Assembly (NCBI GenBank): GCA_039090855.1
Contig: CM076991.1
Span: 104,792,021-104,856,020 of the forward strand
Direction of reading: 5' to 3'
Source: Macrothele yani
Taxonomy: Eukaryota; Arthropoda; Arachnida; Araneae; Macrothelidae
DNA: 64,000 nt
Shown here one piece after another: positions 31,737 to 42,599 of this stretch. Position 1 is the stretch's first letter. The number at the start of each line of letters is the position of its first letter. Position numbers and translations under genes: made by a program. The notes under the pieces are model-generated. The model ran no database searches and was not told the origin of the DNA. It worked only from the letters and a program-made list of their open reading frames with translations.

Positions 31737-32945
31737 CACTGAAGAGAAATTGAATTAGAGACAGCTGGCGTTATGCAAATGTGGCGCTGTGGGCGCCCCT
31801 GTAAACGGAAACGACATGACGTATGCAGCGATTCGACAATATAAGGAGTGATGCGACGGGAATCAGTAAAAGTCGGACGCAGTATGGGTAAGACGAAGGA
31901 TCTAAGCGCATTTGATCGTGCGCAAATTGTCGGGGCCCGACAAATGGGTCACTCCATCTCGGAAGTCGTGCAGGCAGTGGGATTTTCACGAGCCACTGTG
32001 TCACGGGTGCACCGTGATTACATCGAATCCGGTAAAACCATCCCTGCAAGGGCCAACTGCCGTGGACAACAGCGTGTGGATGAGCGGGGTCATCTTCGGC
32101 TAGCTCGCATTGTAACAGCGCATAGACGGGCCACAGTGCAAGAAATCACTTGGCAATTTAACGCTGGTGCACAAAAACGTGTAAGCAACCACACCATTCA
32201 GAACCATCTCCTCGCTATGGGGTACAGAAGCCATCGTCCCACAAGGGTACCGCTGCTGACCGCACATCACAGGGTACAATTATTAGCATGGGCGCGGGAA
32301 CATCGCCACTGGACCCTAGACATGTGGGAAAATGTTGCCTGGACTGATGAGTCGAGATTCACGTTGGTACATGCGGATAGCAGGATACGAGTTCGGCGCA
32401 AACCACATGAAGCGATGGATCCTTCTTGCCAGCAGGGTACTCTTCAAGCTGGTGGCGGTGGCATTCTCGTCTGGGGACTGTTTACGTGGACTAAAATGGG
32501 ACCCCTGGTTAGTGTGACATCGTCCCTCACAGGTCAACGTTACCGGGATATCCTGGACGACCATTTGCTCCCGTTTGTGCCTCTTCAACATCCCACTGGA
32601 GACCTCATCCTGCAACAAGACAATGCAGCTCCCGAACTGTATCCGAACGGTTGGATGAACACTCCACCAACGTGACCTCGCTTCCTTGGCCAGCTGGGTC
32701 ACCTGACCTTAATCCCATCGAGCACATCTGGGATGCCATCGAGAGAGATGTTTGAGGCTCTGACCCCCGTCCATCAAATCTTCGTGAACTGTGGGAGCTT
32801 GTTCAGGGGTCGTGGATCCGTATGGCTTCCCAACGCTTCCGATGTCTTGTCGAGTCCATGCCGAGACGAATCGCCGCCGTCACAGGGCGAAAGTTGGTGC
32901 TACACGTTACTAGGCAGGTATCTCTAATTCAATTGCTCTTCAGTT
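31737..32945 (+). mobile_element. Tc1-Z, complete element
   Basis: Terminal inverted repeats of about 23 bp beginning CTGAAGAG and continuing AATTGAATTAGAGA face each other at 31739 and 32943, with one mismatch. TA target duplications flank it (31735-31736 and 32946-32947). Inserted within a Penelope-like element. Length about 1.2 kb, normal for Tc1. Confidence 0.93.
31884..32910 (+). pseudogene. Tc1-Z transposase, one frameshift
   Basis: The best preserved transposase in the window. Start chosen at MGKTKDLSAFDRAQIVGARQ. Helix-turn-helix ISEVVQAVGFSRATVSRV; second HTH VSNHTIQNHLLAMGYRSHRP; catalytic WTDESRF (Asp), LILQQDNAAP (Asp) and, after a shift near 32635, SPDLNPIEHIWDAIERDV (Glu), a DD34E arrangement. 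The frame ends early at 32675, and a stop follows IERDV in the shifted frame. Only a few lesions separate it from an open frame, so the family may have been recently active. Confidence 0.9.
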
Positions 32946-33284
32946 TATAGTATCCAGCTGCAAGGAGAGACAGTGTGAAAAGAAAAGGCAGGTGTGTACG
33001 CCATACCGTTGGTATATCCTGACAACACGAAAAAGATATATATCGGAATCAAAATGCTGTCCTTGGATGCTGGATGTAAAGAAAACGTGCGAAGTGCCAA
33101 CCGGGACATGCGGAATACAGCCCTCGCCATAGAAGTCATGTGTTCATCGGCAGCTCCAGTATGGAATAGTATTAGGAGAATTGCCCCTTACACGAACTTT
33201 AAAGAGACTGCCATCAAGGAAACTGTCGAAATCCTCTCCAGCAAAGTAGCATGCAATGAGTAGACCAAAATTAAATACAACGTG

Positions 33285-33549
33285 CTGATTGTTGAACTAA
33301 TATATACACTTGCTGTCTTAAAGCACGATAAAAACCACAATAGGCTCTCTAAAACACTCAATAAAATCACATTTATTAAAAATTCTGAAAGCCCATTTAC
33401 GTTAACACCGACGAGCGCTTTCGAGGTCTCAAGACCTCATTATCAAGTCACTGAATACAGCCCCGAAACACTCGGAAGCAGCAAGAATATATATTGTGGT
33501 TTTTATCGTGCTTTAAGACAGCAAGTGTATATATTAGTTCAGCATACAA
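33285..33549. repeat. Penelope terminal inverted pair around a hammerhead-like spacer
   Basis: TGTTGAACTAATATATACAC...CTTAAAGCACGATAAAAACC (33285-33341) returns in reverse complement at 33491-33548. The spacer, read on the minus strand, holds TTGATAATGAGGTC, TTGA, GACCTCGAAAGCGCTCGTC. This has a perfect 6-bp stem-II-like helix and GAAA, but the CTGATGA half is altered. Confidence 0.75.
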
Positions 33550-33735
33550 TGATATGATCTGTACTGAACTATCAATGGTTTGGCATGCCTTATTAAAAGA
33601 CGGGAGCACGTCGCAACGCGCAGTGTAATTACGTGCTAAAATTTCATGTAATATGCTCGTGATGTCACCCACGTTGTTTTTAAAAATCATCTGTGTTTCT
33701 ATACGTGTTCAAATTCCCTGCATTTTTATGCCCTA

Positions 33736-33805
33736 CCATTGCCTTGAAAAAGCCTTCCAGTGGAGTGCGCAAGCTCGGCGAATCTTTGTGCTTATTACAC
33801 CATAA
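33736..33805 (+). repeat. Single Penelope-type terminal fragment
   Basis: CCTTGAAAAAGCCTTCCAGT...GTGCGCAAGCTC resembles 52855-52890 and 59885-59925. Only one arm is present here. Confidence 0.45.
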
Positions 33806-33821
33806 AAATAAACGGATTTAA

Positions 33822-34259
33822 GGTGGTCGCCAAGTAATATTGCTTCCCATACTTCCAATGGAAAAACTTCTGTACACATTTTCTTCACAATTAATGCGTT
33901 CCCAAGGATGAAAATTTTAACATCGATTAAAATATCTTCATTTTATAACTTGGAGTACTTAATGTTTTTTAAAACATAACCATAATCATGCAGTCCAACA
34001 TTTGTTTGTCTACAGACGTCATCAAAGTACAGGTCGCGCCATCTTTTTTGTGGTTTCAACACCACCAAAGGAAAAGTTATTGATTTTTAATATAATTATG
34101 GTTATGTTTTAGAAAATATTAAATATTCCAAGTAATAAAATGAAGCTATTTTAATCGATGTTCAAATTTTCATCCTTGGGAACGCGTCAATTGTGAAAAA
34201 AATGTGTACAGAAGTTTTTCCGTTGGAAGTATAGGAAGCAAAATTACTTGACGTCCACC
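33822..34259. mobile_element. 438-bp foldback MITE flanked by TTAA
   Basis: Inverted arms of about 170 bp start GGTGG.CG.CAAGTAAT and run inward through CATCCTTGGGAACG-type sequence to AACATAACCATAAT. TTAA is present at both borders (33818-33821 and 34260-34263). The roughly 100-bp loop is non-coding. A related right end of about 75 bp is at 35480-35556. The TTAA target suggests a piggyBac-type transposase, but the termini do not start CCC. Confidence 0.85.
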
Positions 34260-34263
34260 TTAA

Positions 34264-34645
34264 TGCGCTATATGCGTTTCTTGAGTATTTTTCAATCGAG
34301 TTTTCAGACGTGCAATTATAGCTGCACATACATCAGAAATACAAAATAAATATACACTCACTCCCGTGGTGGTAAAACTGATCTCTAAAATTACAAAATA
34401 TGAAGAACATTTTCCGGTAGGACTTGTATTCGATTAAAAACGAATTTTTTAATCGAACTTTTATACGCAGAGATATCCGGAAAATAGCAATTTAACATTA
34501 CACCCACTAGCGGAAAAACAGAGCACTACTTGAAAAATAAACTGTATCCAAAATAATCTTCGTTATAAATGCTATCGAATAGAAGAAATAATAATTTTTT
34601 TCAATTGCACATTTAGAAACCATTCCCCTCAAAAATGACTCCACA
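34264..34645. other. Nothing recognised
   Basis: AT-rich sequence between the MITE and an RTE fragment. A hairpin-like pair TTCGATTAAAAACGA / TTTTTTAATCGAA lies near 34430-34460. Confidence 0.35.
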
Positions 34646-35480
34646 ACTTAAATAAAGGCAGAGGGTGCTAAGAATCACCGGAGGACCGGACTAGGCTGCC
34701 ATCTGATGTTGACCTTGGCTACGTATAATGGACGCTCCCTATCTTCTGATTCAAGGCTTCTTGAATTGGAAGAGGAGCTACAAAGGATCAAGTGGGACAT
34801 CGTCAGGCTAAGTGAGGTAAAGAGAAAAGGAGAAGATCTCATTGAACTGAAAAGTGGACATCTCTTCTACTATCGTGGGACAGATACTGGCAGAACTAGT
34901 GGTGTTGAATTTATAATAAATATGAAACTGAAGGATAAAGTTGTAGAAGTTGAAAGTTCCTCTGACAGAGCTGCACGGCTCGTTATCCAACTCTCGAGAA
35001 GATACCAGGCTCAGATTATTCAAACTTATGCACCCACCACAAGTCATCCTGAAGAAGAATTTGAATAATTTTATGAGGAAATTCGTCATCTAAATAATAA
35101 AGGTAAGCAGCACTTGAAGATAATTATGGGAGATTTCAATGCAAAAATAGGGCAACGGCAACAGAATGAAACTTCAGTAGGTAAATTCGGTCACGGCAAC
35201 AGAAACCAGCGTGTAATACTCTCGTAGAATTCGCAGAGGCAGAAGGGTTTTTCATCTTGAACACCATTTTCAAGAAAAAAGCACACAGGAAATGGACATG
35301 GAGACATCCAAATGGGACGACAAGGGAAATTGATTTTATTATGTGTAACAAAAAATTCGTCATAGAAGACTGCAGTGTGCTAAACAAGTTCAACACGGGT
35401 AGTGACCATAGATTGGTGAGATGTAAGATGCACCTCAACACTGAACTCGAAAGTGGCAAGCTCATAAGACAAGCAAAATG
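34646..35480 (+). pseudogene. RTE-like LINE endonuclease fragment
   Basis: An apurinic-type endonuclease that would nick target DNA for LINE insertion. In order: LTLATYNGRSL (Asn), IVRLSEVKRKGE (Glu), SGVEFIINMKLKDKV, IIQTYAPTTSHPEEEF, KIIMGDFNAKIGQ (Asp and Asn), GFFILNTIFKKKAHRKWTWR, REIDFIMC, FNTGSDHRLVRCKM (SDH). A TAA at 35066-35068 and a shift near 35215 break it. TGSDHRLVR is typical of RTE-clade elements. The reverse transcriptase is absent; the copy ends where a MITE end begins. Confidence 0.85.
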
Positions 35481-35556
35481 TAATTGTGAAGGAAATGTAT
35501 ACAAAAAGTTTTCCATTGGAAAAATAGGAAGCAAAATTACTTGACGTCCACCTTAA
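35480..35556. mobile_element. Right end of the TTAA foldback MITE family
   Basis: Matches 34185-34263 (AATTGTGAA..AAATGT.TAC, GGAAGCAAAATTACTTGACG, TCCACCTTAA). It is fused in frame to the RTE fragment, so the last codons of that open frame are MITE sequence. Confidence 0.85.
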
Positions 35557-36096
35557 CAGTGTGGGATAAGGGCGATGGAATGGATCCCGATCCTATGTCC
35601 TGACCTTTGACTCTATTTGTCCCATTTTCAATAGGGTTCCTCTCCAGTTGGTCCCCTACAACATACTAAAATTTCATCGACATCGAACCATTTTTACGCA
35701 CGTTATGACGCATAAGGGTAATGGATTGCATTCCGCTCCTATGTCCTGACCTTTGACTCCACTTCACCCATTTTCAACAGGGTTTGTCCCCAAGTGGTTC
35801 CCTACCACATACTAAATTTTAATTGAAATCGAACCGTATTTACGCAAGTTATGACGCATAAGGGCAATTGAATGGATCCCGCTCTTATGTCGTGACCTTT
35901 GACCCCACTACTTCACCCATGTTCAATAGGGTTCGTCCCCAGGTGGTCTCCTACCACATACTAAAATTTCATCGAAATCGAACTATTGTTACGTGGGTTA
36001 TCGTGCCGACAGACAGACAGACGGACTGACGGACCGACAGACGGACGGAAAAAGCTGGAGCATATACGCTTCTGTAACCTACGGTTGGAAAGCGTA
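35557..36096 (+). mobile_element. 148-bp iterated element, copy a
   Basis: About three 146-149-bp monomers with GTTATGACGCATAAGGGCAA, TATGTCCTGACCTTTGACCC, CCATTTTCAATAGGGTTCGT, CAGGTGGTCCCCTACCACAT and ATTTCATCGAAATCGAACC. The end is unique: CAGACAGACAGACGGAC-type repeats, AAGCTGGAGCATA, then a nested stem-loop TACGCTT..AACC TAC GGTT..AAGCGTA. The left terminal block of copies b and c is missing here. Confidence 0.85.
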
Positions 36097-36497
36097 AATA
36101 AAAAAGAGCAAAACGAATACATAACTTTTCGATTCCCTTTAGTAAATGTGACATAATACAGTAAGCTTCTGATTGGAAAGCTTTGGAATGCGTTATTTTT
36201 CAAAAAAAAAATGTTTTTAGACTACGGTGCAAGCCAACGCTATACGTTGAAACAGAAAAATTACGTGTTAAAGCATGTATTTTTAAAATGCATGTTAAAA
36301 CATATATTACCCCGCGAATAAACAGCTCGACATATAAAGAATCTAATAAAAACAGCAAAGTCTTCAGATACCGAACTTAATTCAACTAATGGGCATTCCC
36401 TATCACGACTAAACATTTACAGACGAGGTTACAGTCTTTCCTAACAGTGAGACAAGTTCGAAGTAGAAGTAAAATTAGTTTTCCAATTATTAAGATA
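36097..36497. other. Nothing recognised
   Basis: AT-rich stretch between the iterated element and Tc1-X copy 3. Confidence 0.4.
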
Positions 36498-39247
36498 TAC
36501 ACGGTCGTATCAGAAAAGTAAGACCACCTATCTAATAATGGGAATCCCCACTTTCGCCCGGATGATAGCGGCGAGACGGTATGGTATGGATGCAATGAGA
36601 CCCTGGAAGGTTGCCCGAGGCACACGTGCCCATTCCGACTGTAGCAGAGCCAGGAGGTGACGTGGTTGTGGGACGTCACGTCGAACCGGTCGATTCAAAT
36701 AGTCCCACAACTACTCTATAGGATTGAGGTCGGGCGATTTCGCCGTCCTATGGAGAACGGAGACATCGCTGTCGTGTTCCTGGAACCAATCGCGCACCCC
36801 TTAGTTACGTGGCAGGGCGCATTGTTCTGTTGGTAGACACCATCACCACCAGGGTATACGTCCAACATGAAGGGATGCATGTGGTCAGAGAGAATGCACA
36901 GGTAGCCACTGGCGTTCAGGGACCATCCAGTGGCACCAGCGGTCCCAGGTCATATCAGGGAAACATCCCCCAACATGCACACTGCCAATGTACTTGACCA
37001 AAAAGCATATCCGGGTGTTGGTTCTTGTGTGTCTGACGCTGTATCCGCCAACGCCCGTCACTTCTGTGGAGAAGAAACCTCGATTCATCGGAGAAGGCAA
37101 CCTTTTGCCACACTTCCACTGTCCAATGACGGTAGTCCCATGCGACCTGCAGGCGTCGTTGCCTATGGACCTTGCTTAACATGGGCGCCTTGACCCAGCT
37201 TCGACTCCAGAGAACAATGCGTAACAGGGTTCGCTCTACTGTTGTCGGGGTGCACACATGGGTTACCCAGCTTTCATTTGCGCGGTAGATTTTTGAACTT
37301 TTGCTTGTTGCACTTCACTAGTCGACGGAGGCGACGTTCTCCTCTGGGTCGATGGACTTTGGGGCTCCTCAGTTATGACGTCTGGAGGTACTTGGTGTGC
37401 CAGCGGTACGTTCTTCGTACACCCTTACTACAGAACCTCGCGAACAGCCCACGAATTCTGCTGTTCCTGAGATGCTTCCACCCTTGGCACGGTAGCTGGT
37501 TATCATTCCTTTTTGAACGTCCGTCAGATCATTACCTCTGCCCATTGTGTTCACGTTACGCACTATAGCTCATCTGTCCTGGCCTGCAGCTTATATCTCC
37601 ATGTGGGCGACCTTATCACGTGCACTCTATGACACGCCTGGGCGGATACACTGTGATTCCGGGGATGGTTATACACTGCCGTACAAAAATTAAGGGCGAG
37701 ACGGTTTTTCGAATGTAACGTCGTGCAGTTGTGCTCCACGTCGACTCAAATCATACCATAAGATCCCCAAGATGTAAGATAATGGGACAAGTGAGCAAAA
37801 CCGCCCAAACAAGGAATCCAAAGGATACAAAGGCACCTTATTGAAAAGGTAGCTTCGAGCACAACTGGACAGAAGACAAAAAAGTCCATGTGACAGGTGG
37901 CTGCCAAGAAAAATCCAGTCTTTAGTAGAGGATATGATCACCCCTGACTGCGTTGCAGGATTTACAACGTCTGTCCATGCTGAGGACGACGTTATCAAGA
38001 AGCTGTTGAGGCATCGCTGCCCATTCATCTTGTAGCGCCAATCGCAGCTGCGGAATCGTTGCTGGCGGCTGGTGACGTGCTGCCAAGCGTCTCCCGAGAA
38101 GGTCCCACACGTGTTCGATTGGATTTAGGTCCGGGGACCTTGCGGGCCAATCCATGCGTTGAATATATTCACTCTCCAACAGCTCTGCGACAGCAGCTGT
38201 ACGATGAGGTGTAGCGTTGTCGTCCATGAAGAGGAACTCAGGGCACACAGCACCTCTAAACAGACACACGTGAGGCAGGAGAACCTCGGTACAATAGCGG
38301 ACACCAGTGACTGAACCTCCTTGGGATATGTGGAGGTCAGTACGGCTACCAAGCATGATTCCGCCCCAAACGAGAACTCCGCCACCTCAAAACCGGTCCC
38401 TTTCGATGATGGTGGAGATGTGATTGCGTGTTCCCTGCTTTCTCCAGATGTGTATACGTCCAGAATTGCTCGTCAGACTAAATCGGCTCTTCTCCGTAAA
38501 GAGAAGTCAACCCAATTGCTGATGTGTCCAGTTGTTTTGTTCCTGGCACCACAGAAACCGCCGTCTCCGACGAGCAGGCGTTAATGGCACACACCGTACT
38601 TGTCGTCGTGCAAATAGACCACCTTTGTGCAGCCTCCTGGCCACGGTAAAATGCGATAACGGACGCCCAGTTGTCTGTTGCATGTGCCTTGCGATTTATA
38701 CCGCTGTCTGCCGTCTGTCTCTTTTCGCCTGTAGGACAATATACCGGTCGTCCGTTGCCGTGGTTGCTCATGGACGACCACTGTTAAACTCTGGGACAGC
38801 TGTTCCTGTCGTTTTAAATGATCTCCAAGCTCGTGAAACGATGATGTGAGCGATCCCGAACTCCTCGGCCACACTAGTCACACTTCGACCTCTTTCCAAC
38901 TTCCCAATGACGCGACCTCGGGTAAAGTCATCGAGATGTCGTTAACTGGATTGCCTGTTGGCCATATCACACGGTGGTAGCAACTCGACGTCGTTCAAAC
39001 CGACATACACCGTGCAATAGCTTTCACCGAATTGCTGAGCGTACACCGCCAGTGTGCTTTATACCCTTCCGACACTCCCCCTCTACGTCATGCTGCATAC
39101 ATGCGCATGCCCCACCGTACCGGACCCTAGTCTATCTCCTGAGTGGTCTTTCGGTCCGTTCTGCCTGCTCGTCCCGCTGTTATGCTAATTTCCGCTCTTC
39201 GTGTTTAATTTTTGCACACCAGTGTATTAGTCTGATACGACTGCGTA
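36498..39247 (-). mobile_element. Tc1-X copy 3, with another Tc1 nested in its end
   Basis: The left terminus CACGGTCGTATCAGAAAAGT is at 36500. The right terminus is split: GGATGGTTAT at 37665-37673 and TATTAGTCTGATACGACTG at 39225-39244 join to the normal family end once Tc1-Y is removed. Transposase pieces on the minus strand: GRGNDLTDVQKGMITSYRAK, GGSISGTAEFVGCSRGSVVR, WTVEVWQKVAFSDESRFLLH (first Asp). The rest is frameshifted. Confidence 0.9.
37674..39224 (-). mobile_element. Tc1-Y, complete element nested in Tc1-X
   Basis: About 1.55 kb with ends CACTGCCGTACAAAAATTAA and, in complement, CACTGGTGTGCAAAAATTAA, flanked by TA on both sides. The transposase on the minus strand reads GGVLVWGGIMLG, FLFMDDNATPHR (second Asp) and SPDLNPIEHVWDLLGRRLAA (Glu) in a 144-codon open frame (38356-37922). 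The first catalytic block reads LFTEKSRF, so the expected Asp is Glu and the following Glu is Lys. The N-terminal half is shifted. Confidence 0.92.
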
Positions 39248-41592
39248 TGTTAAAATCAAAGCTTATGTGGGATGCTCCCGGGGAAGGTTTTTGACCGACG
39301 CTATATTCAGAGACTGTCTTACAAAACATCTCTCTCGTCGCCATATTATGTTTCCATGTCCTACACACTGTGATGTCGCACCGCCACTTTTCATAATTTG
39401 TCCGGAACCGTTAAAAAAATATATAAAAAAAACCTTGTAAAGAGTCGCTTATCCAAGACACTACGATGATGTCCCCACATGTAACTACTATCCCGGATGT
39501 GCTCAAAGCCTCTGTTATGCTGCCTCAGATGGTTTTCCGAAACTCACCCTATCTCCCTGATCTTGACAATCTCAAACATCCTAGATATTGCATATTTTAT
39601 TTCGATTCCTAAATGTAATGCGCTTGAGATTTTCTGGTCTCAAAGCAAACTCTCCAATTTTTATTCTTTTAGTTTAGTCAATGAATTCATGCCTTGAGCT
39701 ATTACGTCGCTCATAATTCGCGAAAAAGTTTCACCTTTAAAAGAACTAGATACTTAAGTAAACTATGCCGATATCTCATACTTTCAATTTTAAAGTCAAT
39801 TTCGTAAGTAAAGCAGAAGACGGCGGCTTTACAAGCTGTAATAAAGGCTTGCGAAAAATAATATTTCGTTATTCCTTGCTTGAGAATTCCCAGGTAGAAG
39901 TAATGGAACAATGACAACACGACGCTGCTCACATGTTGGGCTTAATTTATATTTTAAATGAAATATAGTATGAATATCTTGAACAAGCGCATGAATAAGA
40001 GAAAGTTTTGCTAATCTCGGTGACTTAAATTTTCCTCCTGTTCCAAACTGTGAACTCAGCAAAAAGAAATCACTTTGCCGAGAAGTTTGCCGAGATTTTA
40101 AACTGCTACTTCGGGCGTTGCATTATTTATAACCCTGTTGACTCTTCCGCGTGTCTTGCATCGTCTCCTGACATTTCCCAAAGCAGTAACACCTTCCCCC
40201 TCTAGGTTGTTTAATGCATTGCACCTTCCGCTTTGCCCTCTGCGAGAACAGAAAATGAGGAAATTTGTTTGAATAAGTAATACGATTATAGCATAATTAT
40301 ACAAAGTGTGTTTACATGAATAGGGGAAAAGGGAGGGCAAAATGGAGAAAAGCGCCGGAATCGCAGTGCCATCTTCCCCGTGGATGGTTTCCATCATTCG
40401 TGACTTGAGCTTTGGCAAAGGTTTGCAAAGCAAGTTCTCACTCTGACGTGCCGTTTCCTGCTATTTTTGCATAAGCGACGCTAATACCTGTTCGCGGCTT
40501 AATAACGTTCTCACACAAACACTCTTCCTAAATCATTCTTACAGCAAGATCGCAATGTTACACCAAACCTGCTATTTGAGCTCCAGAAAATTTCTTGTTA
40601 GGTGTGATGAATTTGTTCTGCATTACTTTTTATGTTTCACAGTTATTATTTGTAAACGTTTGTTATAACTTTATATTGTGGTATGAACTTTCTGATTGGT
40701 AATACTCATCTTTCTGTTGAGTTTTTTTGTTTTTGTTTTGAATATTTTCTCTTGTCAATCCAAAGAATAACATAAACCCTTTGGAAGAACTGAAGTGGAT
40801 AAAGGATCCTTGAGGATTCAGTTTGCTAAAAAAGGACTGGAAAAAAGTAAAAAGAAACCAGGATCTGGACCAATAGCGTCGTCTCTCGACTAGAGTCCGT
40901 GACGTTAAACCCGCTCATGGACCACACTACACAGATAGCCCACGATGATTTAACGAGAAAGGTGACACCAAATTTTCGGATTGTAACAAGCACACCTTTT
41001 GAATCCGTTCTGATAAGAACAACAGTTCTTCATGGCCAACGGAACTGGATAGAACAAAATCAGTCAGATTTAAACAGTTGATAAAATATCCAGAAATAGA
41101 AACAGCAACTTACTTCCACCGGTGGCTAAAAAGTACATTTCAAAATTAGCAAACGATGCACAAAAAAGTTTATCATGTCAGAAGGAAGATATCAGAGAAA
41201 AATAGATTTGCAAATCGAACAGTTAAACGAAGAAATATAAAAGGAAAAGTAATAGAATTCTATTCCTTCTAGAGGAAGAATTTTGCATAATGGAAAAGTT
41301 GAAAATATGAGAAAAGTATTTTTCCTAGCAAAAGCTATGCAAAGGAAAAAGAAATTTTCGAATACATCTCCCGGAAGCAGAATAGCAAGCAAAAGATTTT
41401 GACCTTTATGCCCTCTAGCGGGAAAACTGTGCGTTATTTAAAGTGGATTTTGTTCCCCATCTTTATTGTAGTGAATTACATACAGCAAAAAAATTAAGAA
41501 AATTTTCAATTGAGTTTTTAGAAGCGGAGATACAGTCGCAAATAAAGGTATGCAAACCCTACCCAACCTAGCTACATAGCTGTGAACTATAT
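39248..41592. other. No recognised gene, 2.3 kb
   Basis: Short open frames only. AT-rich and low in repeats compared with the rest of the window; no tRNA-like or transposase motif seen. A distant coding or old element signal may exist at 40770-41090 (lysine-rich), but I cannot place it. Confidence 0.4.
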
Positions 41593-41593
41593 A

Positions 41594-41820
41594 CACTATA
41601 TTGATAGAAGTCACAGACACCCCTTCAAAAGCAAATGAACGAATCCGCTGCGTTGTTAAGATGCGCGGTACAACTGCAAACGGTATAAAAACAAGCCTGC
41701 AGCTGACTGCGATCATATCGCACTGTGAGGTTGAGTGAAAATGTCACGGCGAGAGAAAACTAACTTTGAGAAAAGAAAGATTGTTCGGTGTTATATTAGT
41801 GGGTTGTCCATAAGAGAAAA
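41594..41820 (+). mobile_element. 5' fragment of Tc1-V
   Basis: Starts CACTATATTGATAGAAGTCA after TA and matches 61746-61970 closely, including MSRRE.TNFEKRKIVRCYIS and GLSIREN. It stops abruptly within the first helix-turn-helix. Confidence 0.9.
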
Positions 41821-42599
41821 TGCTTTACTGGTAAGATACTCTTCATTATGACGATTATTTTGGGCCTCCTTTTTTTTTAAGTAGTGGGGTATAAGGTTAC
41901 ATCATATTTTCCACTATATTTATTCTTATAATTGTTCGCTTTGAACATTTCTTTGTCTCTGGTACCTTCCTATGAAAAACTTTTGGGAAAAAATTTGTTA
42001 ATTTTTGCAACATAATTTTCAGCCGCTGGAGGGAGTAAGTAGCTTTTTCTGTTTCTCGAAGTTTTATCATCTGGGAAACCCTGTTATTTTTTAACTGTTT
42101 TCATTGAATATGAATCACACGTCTCATCCTGTATGCATTAAATTATGCGCAGTTTTTCCCTAGGTGTGTAAGTATATTTTTTTGTTTGCTTAATTTTTTT
42201 ATTTTATAAAGATCTGCTTCAAAATGTTTTTTCCTCTCGGAAAGAATCAAAAAGACATGGTCACTATAACCAAAACTTCAGTGTCATTTTTCTTGTTTTT
42301 CAATAGTGCCCGAAATCCGACTATCGCTGATTGTATTGTCGTTTATGGGAGAAAAAAACTGACTCAATGAGTTGTACTGTAGCAATGATTTTTCCTAATG
42401 AATTATGTAGGAAAGGCTTTATACTGTAATTTGATAAGAATGTTAGGAATATATAGTATGTTAAGCATGCGGGCAAAAATATTTCGATGATTTTTTGATT
42501 AATGGAGTTATGTAGTAAAGGGATTTTCTATGTTTTTAAAGAAAACACCATTTTGTCTAGATTTATGTACTTTGTTTTCCTTAACTGGATGCTTTAAAC
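41821..42599. other. Nothing recognised
   Basis: AT-rich, homopolymer-prone sequence between a Tc1 fragment and a minisatellite. Confidence 0.4.

Larger units (their letters stand above)
31430..33263 (+). pseudogene. Penelope-like element interrupted by a Tc1
   Basis: Before the Tc1, TYVPGFAYWLQNLLRKYNIS (about 31645-31705) matches the linker between RT and nuclease seen in the copies at 57560 and 61010 (YHIPGFSYQLKNILRKL-like). After the Tc1, KAGVYAIPLVYPDNTKKIYI (32985-33045), NSIRRIAPYTNFKETAIKET and ILSSKVACNE form the GIY-YIG domain. The first Tyr, second Tyr and Glu positions are present, but the Arg and His segment is scrambled (LDAGCKENVRSANRD), so the nuclease is probably dead. Confidence 0.75.
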
